DNA of 64,000 bases from Hyphomicrobiales bacterium (GTDB taxonomy: Bacteria; Pseudomonadota; Alphaproteobacteria; Rhizobiales; Beijerinckiaceae). A model generated the notes under the pieces. That model saw nothing but the letters and a program-made list of their open reading frames with translations, did not search any database and was not told the DNA's origin. Each line of letters starts with the position of its first letter. The stretch's first letter is position 1. The DNA is taken from positions 29,947 to 93,946 of the forward strand of contig UBNE01000030.1 in assembly GCA_900466745.1 (NCBI GenBank), read 5' to 3'. A program made the translations under genes and the position numbers. Shown here piece by piece: positions 54,096 through 63,385 of the stretch.

Positions 54096-54944
54096 ATGCC
54101 GTCAGGGCGCTCCGTCGTGGAAGCTCGCGATCCCGCCACCGGCCTCGACCGGCTCGACCCCGTCTGGTCCCGCCTGCGCGCCGAGGCCGAGGCCGCCGTC
54201 GCCGCCGAGCCGGCGCTCGGCACGCTCATCGTCGCCTCGGTGCTCAACCAGCCGAGCTTCGAATGCGCGGTGGCGCATCGCGTCGCCGTCAGGCTCGGCC
54301 ACCCGGCCGTGACCTCGGACCTGATCGAGCAGGCCTTCGCCGAGGCGATGGCCGAGGACGACAGCATCGGGCCCGGCATGCGCGCCGACGTCGTGGCCGT
54401 GCTCGACCGCGATCCCGCCTGCTACCGCATGCTCGAACCCGTGCTCTACTTCAAGGGCTTCCATGCGCTGCAATGCCACCGGCTGGCGCATTGGCTGTGG
54501 CGGCGGGACCGGCGCGATTTCGCGCTCTACCTGCAGTCGCGCGCCTCGGAGATCTTCCAGACCGACATCAACCCGGCGGCCCGGATCGGCAAGGGCATCT
54601 TCCTCGACCATGCGACCGGTCTCGTCGTCGGCGAGACCGCTGTGATCGAGGACGACGTCTCGATGCTGCACAGCGTCACGCTGGGCGGCACCGGCAAGCA
54701 GGGCGGCGACCGCCATCCCAAGATCCGCAAGGGCGTGCTGATCGGCGCGGGCGCGAAGATCCTCGGCAATATCGAGGTCGGCCAGTGCAGCCGCGTCGCC
54801 GCCGGCTCGGTCGTCCTGGCGCCGGTGCCGCGCAACAAGACCGTGGCGGGCGTGCCGGCCAAGGTCGTCGGCGAAGCCGGCTGCGCCGAGCCGTCGCGCT
54901 CGATGGACCAGATCCTCGAAGGCGATTGCGGCGCCTATATCTGA
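54096..54944 (+). CDS. cysE: Serine O-acetyltransferase
   Basis: This 282-residue enzyme makes O-acetylserine for cysteine synthesis. N-terminal helical SATase domain; C-terminal left-handed beta-helix with DINPAARIGKGIFLDHATGL, VVGETAVIEDDVSMLHSVTL and GGTGKQGGDRHPKI (active-site His and CoA contacts). It ends CGAYI, the tail that docks into cysteine synthase (terminal Ile). ATG at 54096 follows CCGGAGAA. It overlaps the convergent LysR gene by 10 nt. Confidence 0.96.
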   Translation: MPSGRSVVEARDPATGLDRLDPVWSRLRAEAEAAVAAEPALGTLIVASVLNQPSFECAVAHRVAVRLGHPAVTSDLIEQAFAEAMAEDDSIGPGMRADVVAVLDRDPACYRMLEPVLYFKGFHALQCHRLAHWLWRRDRRDFALYLQSRASEIFQTDINPAARIGKGIFLDHATGLVVGETAVIEDDVSMLHSVTLGGTGKQGGDRHPKIRKGVLIGAGAKILGNIEVGQCSRVAAGSVVLAPVPRNKTVAGVPAKVVGEAGCAEPSRSMDQILEGDCGAYI

Positions 54945-55840
54945 ACGGCCGCGTCGGCCGAGGCCGCGAGCCATTCCATCACCTCGATCCGGCGCGCATG
55001 CGCGCCGGGAAGCGTCGCCGGCGTCAGGGTGAGCCTGTCCGCCGTCGGGACGGCCTGCCGGAAAGGCGCGGCCAGCCGGCCGGCCGACAGATAGGGCGCG
55101 ACGAGGCTCATCCGCCCCATCAGCACGCCCGAGCCGGAGAGCGCGGCCTCCAGCGCCAGGCTGTAGAGCGAGAAGGCCGGGCCGCGAGCGAGATCGAGCT
55201 TCGCCTCCGGCGCCGCGGCGGCGAGCCAGCGTGCCCAGTCGCCGCGCCAGACCGCGTCGTGCAGCAGCGTCTCGCGCGCCAGATCGGCAGGCGCCGCCAG
55301 CCTCGCGGCCAGCGCGGGCGCGCAGACGGGCAGGATCGCGTCGGGGCCGACCTGGACCGCGGACGGCTCGGCGGCGGCCTCCCGGTAGAACAGCGACAGA
55401 TCGTGGGAATCGCGAAGCGGGTCGGGCGGCTCTTCCATGGCCGAGACGGAGATCTGCAATTCCGGGAAGGCCTGCTGCAATCTGCCGAGCCGCGGCGAAA
55501 GCCAGAGCTGGGCGATGCAAGGCAAGGCCGCGATGGCGAGCGGCCGGTGCGGCTCGGCATCGCGCAGGGTCTGCACGGCCTGGCCGAGCAGCTCGAAGCC
55601 GCGCGTCAGCTTCGGCAGCGCCTCGCGCGCGGCGTCGGTGAGGGCCACGCCTTGCGGCATCCGCCTGAAGAGCGGGAAGCCCAGCGTCGCCTCGAGCTGC
55701 CGGATATGCTGGGTCACGGCGCCGGCCGTGACGCCGAGCTCCGCGGCCGCCTTGGCGAAGCTCTGCAGACGCGCCGCGGCCTCGAAGGCGCGCAGCGCAT
55801 TGAGCGGCGGCAGGCGCGGGCGCGGCGGCTTGACGGGCAA
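54935..55840 (-). CDS. LysR family regulator (GcvA-like)
   Basis: 301 residues: winged helix with LNALRAFEAAARLQSFAKAA and VTAGAVTQHIRQLEATLGFP, then the effector domain (RPLAIAALPCIAQLWLSPRL). The LPPLNALRAFEAAAR opening is typical of GcvA-type regulators. Start taken as the TTG at 55840 with a GGAG site upstream; another TTG at 55891 lacks one. Divergent from the SHMT-like gene 125 nt away, which is its most probable target. Confidence 0.88.
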   Translation of the reverse strand: MPVKPPRPRLPPLNALRAFEAAARLQSFAKAAAELGVTAGAVTQHIRQLEATLGFPLFRRMPQGVALTDAAREALPKLTRGFELLGQAVQTLRDAEPHRPLAIAALPCIAQLWLSPRLGRLQQAFPELQISVSAMEEPPDPLRDSHDLSLFYREAAAEPSAVQVGPDAILPVCAPALAARLAAPADLARETLLHDAVWRGDWARWLAAAAPEAKLDLARGPAFSLYSLALEAALSGSGVLMGRMSLVAPYLSAGRLAAPFRQAVPTADRLTLTPATLPGAHARRIEVMEWLAASADAAVQI

Positions 55841-55965
55841 GGCGAGGCTCCGGGTCGAAGGCTGAGATTTCCTCAGGCTCCCGCGCAGCAATACTCATTT
55901 GCGCGGCGCCTGGCAAACCGCTGTTATGGCGCGAGGAATTGGGCGCAGGCTTGCGAGGGGAAGCG

Positions 55966-57288
55966 ATGACGGCACTGGGACGGCGCGATTGGGTGCCGCA
56001 GGCGAGCGAGGACTATGTCCAGCGGATCGCCGGCGAGACGGCCGGCCGGCCGCTCGACGCCATCGCCGACAGGATCGCGGCGCTGACCGCCGAGAACCGC
56101 GCCATCCACGAGCGCGACTGCGTCAACCTCAACCCCGCCACCAATGTCATGAACCCCAAGGCCGAGGCGCTGCTCTCGGCCGGGATCGGGGCGCGGCCCT
56201 CGCTCGGCTATCCCGGCGACAAATACGAGATGGGGCTGGAGGCGATCGAGCAGATCGAGGTGATCGCCGCAGAGCTGGCGGCCGAGGTGTTCGGCGCGAA
56301 ATACGCGGAGATCCGCGTGCCATCGGGCGCCATCGCCAATCTCTATGCCTTCATGGTCGCGGCGAAGGCCGGCGACTGCATCATCGCGCCGCCGGCGGAG
56401 ATCGGCGGGCATGTCACCCATCACGGCGCCGGCGCAGCCGGGCTTTACGGCATCGTCACTTATCCGGCACCGATCGACCCGGTGAACTACACGGTCGATG
56501 TTGAGAAGCTCAGGGTCGATGCTCTGCGTCTGCGGCCGAAGCTGATCTCCATCGGCGGCAGCCTCAACCTGTTTCCGCATCCGATCCGCGAGATCCGGGC
56601 CGTCGCCGACGAAATCGGGGCGCTGGTGCTGTTCGATGCGGCGCATATGTCCGGCATGATCGCCGGCCGGGGTTGGCAGCAGCCGCTGGAGGAGGGCGCC
56701 CATCTGATGACGATGAGCACCTATAAGAGCCTCGGCGGCCCGCCCTCCGGGCTGATCCTGACCAACGACGCCGGGATCGCGAAAAAGCTCGACGCCATCG
56801 CCTATCCCGGGCTGACGGCCAATTTCGACGCGGCGAAATCGGCGGCGCTCGCCGTCTCGCTGCTCGACTGGAAGGCCCATGGCCGCGCCTATGCGCAGGA
56901 GATGGCGAAGACGGCGAAGGCGCTGGCGGAAGCCTTGTCCGAGCGGCAGGTGCCGGTCTTCGCCCGCGACCGCGGCATGACCATCTCGCACCAGTTCGCC
57001 GTCGAGGCGGCGCCCTATGGCGGCGGGCAGGCGGCGGCGAGGAAGCTGCGCGCCGTCAACATCCTGTCCTGCGGCATTGGCCTGCCCCTGCCGGCCGTGG
57101 AGGGCGACGTGAACGGGTTGAGGCTCGGCACGCCCGAGATCGTGCGCTTCGGCATGACGGCGGCCGACATGCCGGAGCTCGCCGGCTATATCGCCGAGGG
57201 GCTGAACGGCTCGCGCCCGGCCGAGGCGCTGGCGAAGGACGTGACCGCCTTCCGCAGCCGGTTTCGCGAACTGCATTTCATGCGCTGA
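55966..57288 (+). CDS. Serine hydroxymethyltransferase-like PLP enzyme, divergent
   Basis: 440-residue fold-type I PLP enzyme of the SHMT family. The PLP lysine is Lys254 in STYKSLGGPP, where classical SHMT has TTHKTLRGP; FDAAHMSGMIAG corresponds to the VDxAHxAG motif. The N-terminal substrate loop differs: GYPGDKYEMG instead of GYPGxRYYGG, and the usual KYAEG segment is replaced. It therefore probably acts on a different amino acid (an alpha-methylserine or aldol-type reaction is possible). ATG at 55966 with a GAGGGG site. Divergent LysR regulator next door. Confidence 0.85.
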   Translation: MTALGRRDWVPQASEDYVQRIAGETAGRPLDAIADRIAALTAENRAIHERDCVNLNPATNVMNPKAEALLSAGIGARPSLGYPGDKYEMGLEAIEQIEVIAAELAAEVFGAKYAEIRVPSGAIANLYAFMVAAKAGDCIIAPPAEIGGHVTHHGAGAAGLYGIVTYPAPIDPVNYTVDVEKLRVDALRLRPKLISIGGSLNLFPHPIREIRAVADEIGALVLFDAAHMSGMIAGRGWQQPLEEGAHLMTMSTYKSLGGPPSGLILTNDAGIAKKLDAIAYPGLTANFDAAKSAALAVSLLDWKAHGRAYAQEMAKTAKALAEALSERQVPVFARDRGMTISHQFAVEAAPYGGGQAAARKLRAVNILSCGIGLPLPAVEGDVNGLRLGTPEIVRFGMTAADMPELAGYIAEGLNGSRPAEALAKDVTAFRSRFRELHFMR

Positions 57289-57310
57289 GCCGCGAAGGCA
57301 GGCGGCTCGC

Positions 57311-58213
57311 TCAGCCCGGCAGGTCGGCCGCGTCGATCCAGAAAACCTCGCCCTCGCTCTCCTCGGTGTCGAGCCAGGTGAAGGGCAGGTCGTATGCGGC
57401 TTCGAGCGCCGCGCGCCCGGTGCCGACCTCGCAGATCAGCGCGCCGCCGGGATTCAGGTGGCTGCGCGCCTCGGCCAGGATGCGGCGCGCGATGTCGAGC
57501 CCGTCGGCGCCGGCGATATGCGCCATCTGCGGCTCGCTGCCATATTCGGGCGGGAAGGCCGCGACCTCTTCCGCCGTGACATAGGGCGGGTTGGCGATGA
57601 CGAGGTCGTAGCGCTGCCCGTTCACTGGCGCGAACAGGTCGCCCTCGAACAGGTGGACGCGATCCTCGAGGCCGTAGTCGGCGACATTGAGGCGGGCGAC
57701 CTCGAGCGCCGCCGGCGACAGCTCGACGGCGTCGACCTCGGCGTTCGGGAAGCGCCCCGCGGCGATGATGGCGAGGCAGGCCGAGCCGGTGCAGAGGTCG
57801 AGCACGCGGCCGATCGCCTCCGGCTCCGGCACCAGCCCGAGCCCGTCGGATTCGAGCACGCCGCGCATCAGGATCTCGCCGATATAGGAGCGCGGGACGA
57901 TGACGCGCTCGTCGACGCGGAAGCCGAGGCCGTGGATATAGGCGCGCCCGACCAGATAGGCGGCGGGCTTGCGCGTGGTGATGCGCCTGTCGATGAGGTC
58001 GAGCAGGCCGACGCGCTCCTTGCGGGTCAGCCGGGCCTCCAGCCAGGGATTGACGTCGTCGACCGGCAGCTTCAACGCCTCCAGCAACAGGAAGGCGGCC
58101 TCGTCGAGCGCGTTGGTGGTGCCGTGGCCGAAGCTCAGCCCGGCCGCGTTGAAGCGCGACACGGCGAAGCGCAGCAGGTCGCGCAGCGTGAGGAGATCGT
58201 CGAGGGCGGTCAT
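57311..58213 (-). CDS. prmB: 50S ribosomal protein L3 N5-glutamine methyltransferase
   Basis: 300-residue HemK/PrmB-type methyltransferase: VGRAYIHGLGFRVDERVIVP, SAM motif VLDLCTGSACLAIIAA and catalytic NPPYVTAEEVAAFPPEY. PrmB methylates a Gln of ribosomal protein L3; the NPPY with EE and the IVPRSYIGE block favour PrmB over PrmC. Start ATG at 58213. Convergent with the SHMT-like gene. Confidence 0.93.
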   Translation of the reverse strand: MTALDDLLTLRDLLRFAVSRFNAAGLSFGHGTTNALDEAAFLLLEALKLPVDDVNPWLEARLTRKERVGLLDLIDRRITTRKPAAYLVGRAYIHGLGFRVDERVIVPRSYIGEILMRGVLESDGLGLVPEPEAIGRVLDLCTGSACLAIIAAGRFPNAEVDAVELSPAALEVARLNVADYGLEDRVHLFEGDLFAPVNGQRYDLVIANPPYVTAEEVAAFPPEYGSEPQMAHIAGADGLDIARRILAEARSHLNPGGALICEVGTGRAALEAAYDLPFTWLDTEESEGEVFWIDAADLPG

Positions 58214-58283
58214 GGCGTCCGGGCGGTTGGGGGCGTTCAGCCTCTTACAGGGCCATGGGCGACCACGCCAAGCGGTTCCCGCA

Positions 58284-58625
58284 TCAGGAATCGCCCGGCG
58301 GCGCGAAGAAGCAGAGAAGGTCGCCGGCATCGTCGATGCACAGATGCCAGCGGCCATCCGGCGAGGGCTTCGCCTTGTCATACGGGATTTCGAGGACCAG
58401 GGGCGCGCGGCGCTCGCGCGACCACATCGGATGCTGGCCCGGGGCGATCGTCACGGTGAAGCCGCCATGGCCTTCCCGCACGGTCTCGGCCTCGATCGGG
58501 GCGCAGTCGGAATCGAAGCAGCAGTAGAACGGATACTCCCAGCCGCCCGGCGCTTCATGGCCATGGCCGGGCCTGCCTCCCGCTGCCAGGAACAGCACCA
58601 TGGCGAATGAAGCGATCAAGCGCAT
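58284..58625 (-). CDS. Secreted Cys-containing hypothetical protein
   Basis: 113 residues with a signal peptide (LIASFAMVLFLAAG), then YPFYCCFDSDCAPIEAE, HPMWSRERRAPLV and a closing HLCIDDAGDLLCFFAPP. The CC-x3-DC and C...CFFAP pattern is one I associate with small periplasmic proteins of Hyphomicrobiales; function unknown. Start at 58625 places the signal peptide at the N-terminus. Confidence 0.75.
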   Translation of the reverse strand: MRLIASFAMVLFLAAGGRPGHGHEAPGGWEYPFYCCFDSDCAPIEAETVREGHGGFTVTIAPGQHPMWSRERRAPLVLEIPYDKAKPSPDGRWHLCIDDAGDLLCFFAPPGDS

Positions 58626-58865
58626 CGGCCAGCCCTCACCGGAAGCCTGCGCGCCGAAGGCGGCGAATGCGTGGCGCCTGCGCGGGAGGGGCGGCGTGCC
58701 TTGAGAGCCTAACCTCGCCCTTGCGACCCGCGCCTGGTCTTGCTTCTCCCCGTTCCCGCGGACGACCATCTGGAGGCGTGCCGCAGGATGAGGGCTCGAG
58801 GGGCTTCCGGTCGGAGAGTCATGGGCGCAGCACGGCAGGCCGGGTCGGGCGCGGCGCCGGCGGGA

Positions 58866-60245
58866 TTATCCCTGTGCCCTCTCGACATAGCGCGCGAGCA
58901 TCTCGACCTTCATGTCCTCTTCGCCGACGGCGCGGGTGCCGCCGAGCCAGACCGATTGCACCGCACCGGCCGCGTCGCGCACCAGCCGCGCCGCTTCGCC
59001 CGGGCTGTTGAAGCCGGAGGCGCGGGTGATGCGGCCATGGTCGGGGCCGTCGAGCGTGATCTCGGCGGCATCGAGGAAGGGCGTCAGCAGGGCCGGGTTG
59101 GCGACCAGGACGCGGTCAGAGACCGGCACCAGATCGCCTGCACCCCAAAGGGTCCAGCCGCGCCGGCTCCAGTCTTTCGTTTCGGGCGGGGGAGCGCCGC
59201 GTTCGGAAAAGGTCCTGAGGATATGGGCGACGCCGTCCAGCCAGGGATGGGCGAGCCCGTCGATGGCGTTGGTCAGCACCGAGACCGTCAGGTCGTGCAC
59301 CGGGAAGACGGCGGTGCGGGTGATGAAGCCCTGGAAGCCGCCGGAATGGCCGAACCAGCGCCAGTCGCCTTCGCCGCCATGGATGGTGCCGTAGCCGTAA
59401 TGCCGGCCAAGGCTCGCCTCGTCGTCCGGCCAGAGGCGGCGGCTCATCTCGCGGCGGCTGAGCGGCGACAGGATCGAGCGCCCGGCGCCCGGCGAGAGCT
59501 GGGCGAAATAGCGCGCCACATCGGCGGCGGTGGCGACGAAGCCGGCGGCGGAGACCATCGCCCTGCCCGGATTGTCGCCGGGGATGACGACGCGGTAGCC
59601 CAGCGGCTGCGGGCCGCTATGGCCCTTCGCCATCGGCCGCTCGCCCCAGAGCCCGATATCCGCCTTGGTCTCGGTCAGGCCGGCCTTCGCGACGACCTCA
59701 TCGGTGATCCATTCGCTGTAGCTCAGCCCCGTCACCGCCTCGATGGCGAGGCCGAGCAGGGCGAAGCCGTGATTGGAGTATTTGAAGCGCTGCGCCGCGG
59801 GAAACACGGGCGGCGCGGCGAGGTCGGCGAGGAGCTCGGCCTTGTCGCAATAGGGCTTGCGGTCGAGGAACTGGCCGGCATCCGGCCCGTCGCGGGTGAG
59901 GCCGGCGCTGTTGGACAGCACCTGCCCGATCGTGGCGGCGGCGATCTCGGGATGCAGCCCGTCGATCAGCGCGCCGACCGTGTCGTCGAGACGCAGGCGC
60001 CCCTCCTCGACGAGCCGGAAGATGCCGGCGGAGGTGAAGCTCTTGGAATGGGAGGCGATGCGGAAGCCGTGGCGCGGCGTCAGCGCCTCGCCGGTCGCGA
60101 GATCGGCGCTGCCGAAGGCGGTTTCGAGCAGGATCTCGCCGCCGCTCGCGACGGCGAGGGCCACGCCCGGCTGGTCGTGCTGGCGGCGCTGGAAGTCGAG
60201 CCAGCTCGCGGCATAGTCGAGGGCAGCGGGAAGCCAGGGCGTCAT
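58866..60245 (-). CDS. Beta-lactamase-family serine hydrolase
   Basis: 459 residues. Catalytic SxxK is S65-H-S-K68 in RIASHSKSFTS; second motif YSN in FKYSNHGFALLG; third motif HSGG in WFGHSGGFQGF. These place it in the class C / DD-peptidase / esterase superfamily. A C-terminal ~110-residue extension may be a lipocalin-like domain. No signal peptide is evident, so it is probably cytosolic and an esterase or peptidase rather than an antibiotic-resistance enzyme. Confidence 0.9.
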   Translation of the reverse strand: MTPWLPAALDYAASWLDFQRRQHDQPGVALAVASGGEILLETAFGSADLATGEALTPRHGFRIASHSKSFTSAGIFRLVEEGRLRLDDTVGALIDGLHPEIAAATIGQVLSNSAGLTRDGPDAGQFLDRKPYCDKAELLADLAAPPVFPAAQRFKYSNHGFALLGLAIEAVTGLSYSEWITDEVVAKAGLTETKADIGLWGERPMAKGHSGPQPLGYRVVIPGDNPGRAMVSAAGFVATAADVARYFAQLSPGAGRSILSPLSRREMSRRLWPDDEASLGRHYGYGTIHGGEGDWRWFGHSGGFQGFITRTAVFPVHDLTVSVLTNAIDGLAHPWLDGVAHILRTFSERGAPPPETKDWSRRGWTLWGAGDLVPVSDRVLVANPALLTPFLDAAEITLDGPDHGRITRASGFNSPGEAARLVRDAAGAVQSVWLGGTRAVGEEDMKVEMLARYVERAQG

Positions 60246-60398
60246 GGGCGGGATCCGTCCTCAGGGTGGGCGAGGCGCATGCTACGGATCGCGCTGCCCG
60301 GCGCAAGCCGGGTCCCGGCAGGGCGGCCGGGCCGCTTTCGCTTGCCCTGTGCGGCCGGGCGTGGCATCGCTCCCGCCCGACCGAAAGGGATACAGATC

Positions 60399-60611
60399 GT
60401 GGACAAGACAGAACTCGCCAAGCTGCAGGACTATCTGCGCCGGACCTTCAGCAACACCAACATCACCGTGCGGGCGCGGATGAAGAAGACCGATTCCGCC
60501 GAGGTCTACCTGGGCGAGGAGTATATCGGCATCATCCATGTCGACGACGAGGACGGCGACCGCTCCTTCAACTTCACCATGGCGATCCTCGACGTCGACC
60601 TCGAGGGCTGA
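60399..60611 (+). CDS. DUF3126 family protein
   Basis: 70 residues from a GTG at 60399 with an AAAGGGA site: VDKTELAKLQDYLRRTF, TNITVRARMKKTDSAEVYLG and DRSFNFTMAILDVDLE, matching DUF3126 throughout. Cytosolic, function unknown, common in Hyphomicrobiales. Confidence 0.88.
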   Translation: MDKTELAKLQDYLRRTFSNTNITVRARMKKTDSAEVYLGEEYIGIIHVDDEDGDRSFNFTMAILDVDLEG

Positions 60612-60701
60612 GGCGCGTTCCGGCCCCTGCTCGCGGCGGGCCGGCCCTTCGCGCGGGGCCGCGGCGGCAAGGCGGCGCGTTCCGGCCCCGGGGCCCGGCG
60701 C

Positions 60702-61424
60702 TCAGCGGATCAGCCCGTCGAGCGTCCGGCGCACGCCGCCGAGCATCACCGCCCAATCGGCGATGATGGCGCGGGGAAAGCGGATGTTCACATCCATGCC
60801 GCGATGCCGGAAGGTGACGCGGCAGGGCTCATCGAGAAGGCTGCCCGTCTCGATCGGGCAGCGCGCGGCGAAGCCGCGCCCGTCCGGCACCGAGACGTAG
60901 AATTCGTCTCCCTCGAAGGGCGAGCCCTTGCGGAAGCCGCGGACGACGAGACCGCCGGGATTCGACCAGACCATCGGCGTCAGGAAACGGGCATAGGTGG
61001 CGAGCTGGCGGGCCGGCTCGTTGACCTTGTCGGGCGGGCTCAGCGTCACCAGCAGCCTGTAGCGGCTCTCCGGGCCGGCCGGCCCGAGATCGGGCCAGGA
61101 AAGGCGCAGGCGGGCCATGCCGACGAGCTGGCTGCGGTCGGCCTCGCCATCGTCGATCCCGGTCAGGTTCTTCGGGATCGCCAGCGCGACCGCGCCGACG
61201 CGGGCGGGCTGCAATTCGGTCGGAGCCGCCTCGCGCCGATGCGTCGCATAGAGCGCGGCGCCGGTACCGAGCGCACCGGCCAGCAGGATGGCGAGGGCCG
61301 CCTTCAGCACGGCGCCGTCGGCGCGCGGCAGGGGCGGCGCCGGCCGCTGCAGGCGCATGCGGACCATGGAGGTGAGCGCCGCGGCCTGGTGCCCCGGCAG
61401 GTGATGGTGAAGCGACGCAGACAT
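60702..61424 (-). CDS. Hypothetical single-pass membrane protein
   Basis: 240 residues: short cytosolic N-terminus, one membrane helix (LKAALAILLAGALGTGAALY, about 44-63), and a soluble domain rich in beta-type sequence with two cysteines (RCPIETGSLLDEPC) and a closing RTLDGLI helix. I do not recognise the family. Single gene between DUF3126 (convergent) and the GGDEF gene. Confidence 0.7.
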   Translation of the reverse strand: MSASLHHHLPGHQAAALTSMVRMRLQRPAPPLPRADGAVLKAALAILLAGALGTGAALYATHRREAAPTELQPARVGAVALAIPKNLTGIDDGEADRSQLVGMARLRLSWPDLGPAGPESRYRLLVTLSPPDKVNEPARQLATYARFLTPMVWSNPGGLVVRGFRKGSPFEGDEFYVSVPDGRGFAARCPIETGSLLDEPCRVTFRHRGMDVNIRFPRAIIADWAVMLGGVRRTLDGLIR

Positions 61425-61497
61425 GTCCGGTGTTCTCGGGACGGTTTCACGCCACTGAATCACCGGCGCCTTAACGCCGCGTAAACCATAAGGCGGC

Positions 61498-62766
61498 TCA
61501 GCCCGCCGTCTCGCGGATCTCGGGGGCGTTGCCGACGACGCGGTCGCGGCCGAGGCGCTTGGCCTGGTAGAGATGCGCGTCGGCATGGGCCAGGAGGTCG
61601 CGGATGGTCTGCGCGTCGCTGGGGAAGGTCGCGACGCCGATGCTGATGGTCGGCGCGGCGGCGAATTCGCGGGCGAGCGTGGCGTGCACCGCGACGCGCA
61701 TGCGCTCGGCATAGGCGAGGGCGTCCGGATGCGCCATGTTCTCGCAGAGGACGACGAACTCCTCGCCGCCATAGCGGAAGATCCGGTCCTCGGCGCGGAT
61801 CTCGAGGCGCAGGCACTCCACCACCCGGCGCAGCACCTCGTCGCCGATGATATGGCCGTAGCGGTCGTTGATGCTCTTGAAGTGGTCGACGTCGATGATC
61901 GCCAGGCTGATCGGCCTGCGCAGGAGAGCGGCGCGCGACAGCAGGGCCGGGCCGGCGGTCTCGAAGCGCTCGCGGGTGAGCGCGCCGGTGAGCGCGTCCT
62001 GGCCGCTCTTGCCGAGCAGCTCCTCGTATTTGTGCCGGTAGGTCAGCTTGTGGAAGACGTCGGCGAGGGGCTGCGGCGCGACCTCGGCCAGGTTGCGCTC
62101 GGCCAGCAGCAGATAGACGCCCATCAGCGCGCTGAAGACGACGGCCGCGCCCATCTTGGCGACCCATCCGCCGAACAGGGCGTCCCAGGGCGTGCCGCTG
62201 ACGGCATGAAGCCCGACGAAGAAGCAGAGCTGGTCGAAGGACAGGATCACGGCCAGGCTCAGGCAGGCGCGCAGCACCGTCGCGTGCGGCAGCAGCCGGC
62301 GCAGCTTCTCGTAGAGCAGGATCAGCGCGATCGAATCGATGAAGAGCAGCGTCGTGCCCCAGATCATCAGCGCGCCCATCTGGTCGATCAGGACGAGGTC
62401 GGGATTGTAGCCGGGGAGCGCCACCGGCGCGCCGTAGAGGCGCAGCGTCATGACCAGGGCGACCATCAGGAAGTTGCCGACCAGCAGGCCGTAGATCGGC
62501 TGACGCACGGATTCGGCGTCCTCGCGGATGTAGAACAGCAGGATGATCGCGAGCTTGCCCGAGAACAGCACCGTCGAGCCGGGTGAGAGCAGGCCGAAAG
62601 GCAACTGGATGAAGAAGACCGCGGCCAGATAGGTCTCGAGGAAATGCATCACGCCCAGCGCGCACAGGAAGACGCCGAGGCCCATCACATGGCGCAGCCG
62701 GAACAGGAGGGCCATGACGCCGAAATAGATCAGCGCCTGGGCCAGGAGAAGGAGGATGCCTGCCAT
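61498..62766 (-). CDS. GGDEF diguanylate cyclase with seven-helix membrane sensor
   Basis: 422 residues: N-terminal ~225 residues with about seven membrane helices. The segment LLFYIREDAESVRQPIYGLL somewhat recalls VUT/YhhQ-type carriers. A coiled linker leads to GGDEF at about 340: RYGGEEF is an active variant, and RAED five residues before it forms an inhibitory RxxD site. It makes c-di-GMP with product feedback. No EAL domain. Confidence 0.92.
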   Translation of the reverse strand: MAGILLLLAQALIYFGVMALLFRLRHVMGLGVFLCALGVMHFLETYLAAVFFIQLPFGLLSPGSTVLFSGKLAIILLFYIREDAESVRQPIYGLLVGNFLMVALVMTLRLYGAPVALPGYNPDLVLIDQMGALMIWGTTLLFIDSIALILLYEKLRRLLPHATVLRACLSLAVILSFDQLCFFVGLHAVSGTPWDALFGGWVAKMGAAVVFSALMGVYLLLAERNLAEVAPQPLADVFHKLTYRHKYEELLGKSGQDALTGALTRERFETAGPALLSRAALLRRPISLAIIDVDHFKSINDRYGHIIGDEVLRRVVECLRLEIRAEDRIFRYGGEEFVVLCENMAHPDALAYAERMRVAVHATLAREFAAAPTISIGVATFPSDAQTIRDLLAHADAHLYQAKRLGRDRVVGNAPEIRETAG

Positions 62767-63006
62767 CGTCGAAGGTTCTGAACGATACCCCGTACTCTAC
62801 GGCACCTTTCCGGCGGGAGGGTCAACGGTCGGGAGGGCGCCGCCCGCATTCGGCGCGGGACTGTGCCAAGGAAGGCACGCGCCAGGGGCAGCCCCCGGGC
62901 GCCGAAGCGTTAACCCTGTCCGTTTACTATTCGTTAAGGATCTTCTTCCCGCGACCGGGGGCATGCGCCAGTGTGGCGCGTCGCTTTCGAGGGGAGGCCG
63001 CGCGCC

Positions 63007-63333
63007 GTGACGATCGAACCCGCCGCCTTCGAGGCGCTGCAGTCGCTGCTGCTCGGTTTCGCCTTCGCCGGGCTCCTGGCGAGCGCCTTCGAGCTGTTCA
63101 CGGCGCGGCGCGCCGATTTCAAGCTGCTCCAGGCCGGCGGGCTGGTCGCCGTCGCCAGCGTGCCGGTGGTGGTCTTCAGCGCGCCGTTCCTGATCCTGCG
63201 CAACACGGTGCGCGGCCGGCGGATCGAGGGCCGCCCCTTCATGTTCGTGATGCTGGCGAGCATGGTCGCGGCGGTCTGGAGCATGGCCTCGGGCCGCGTC
63301 GTGCTGGACCTGCTGCAGGTCCTCTCGGCTTGA
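63007..63333 (+). CDS. Small membrane protein (DUF6949-like)
   Basis: 108 residues with three membrane segments. FAFAGLLASAFELFTARRAD, FLILRNTVRGRRIEGRPFMF and a final SGRVVLDLL. I associate this pattern with DUF6949 from memory. GTG start at 63007 with a GAGGGGAGG site 10 nt upstream. Function unknown. Confidence 0.72.
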   Translation: MTIEPAAFEALQSLLLGFAFAGLLASAFELFTARRADFKLLQAGGLVAVASVPVVVFSAPFLILRNTVRGRRIEGRPFMFVMLASMVAAVWSMASGRVVLDLLQVLSA

Positions 63334-63385
63334 CGGCGGGGCCTGCCGGTCTGCAATCCTCGGCGGCAGACGTCAGGAGATGCCC

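Noticed and set aside
58866..60245. Antibiotic-resistance beta-lactamase
   Set aside because: Motifs fit the broad class C/DD-peptidase/esterase superfamily, no signal peptide is seen, and there is no resistance context.
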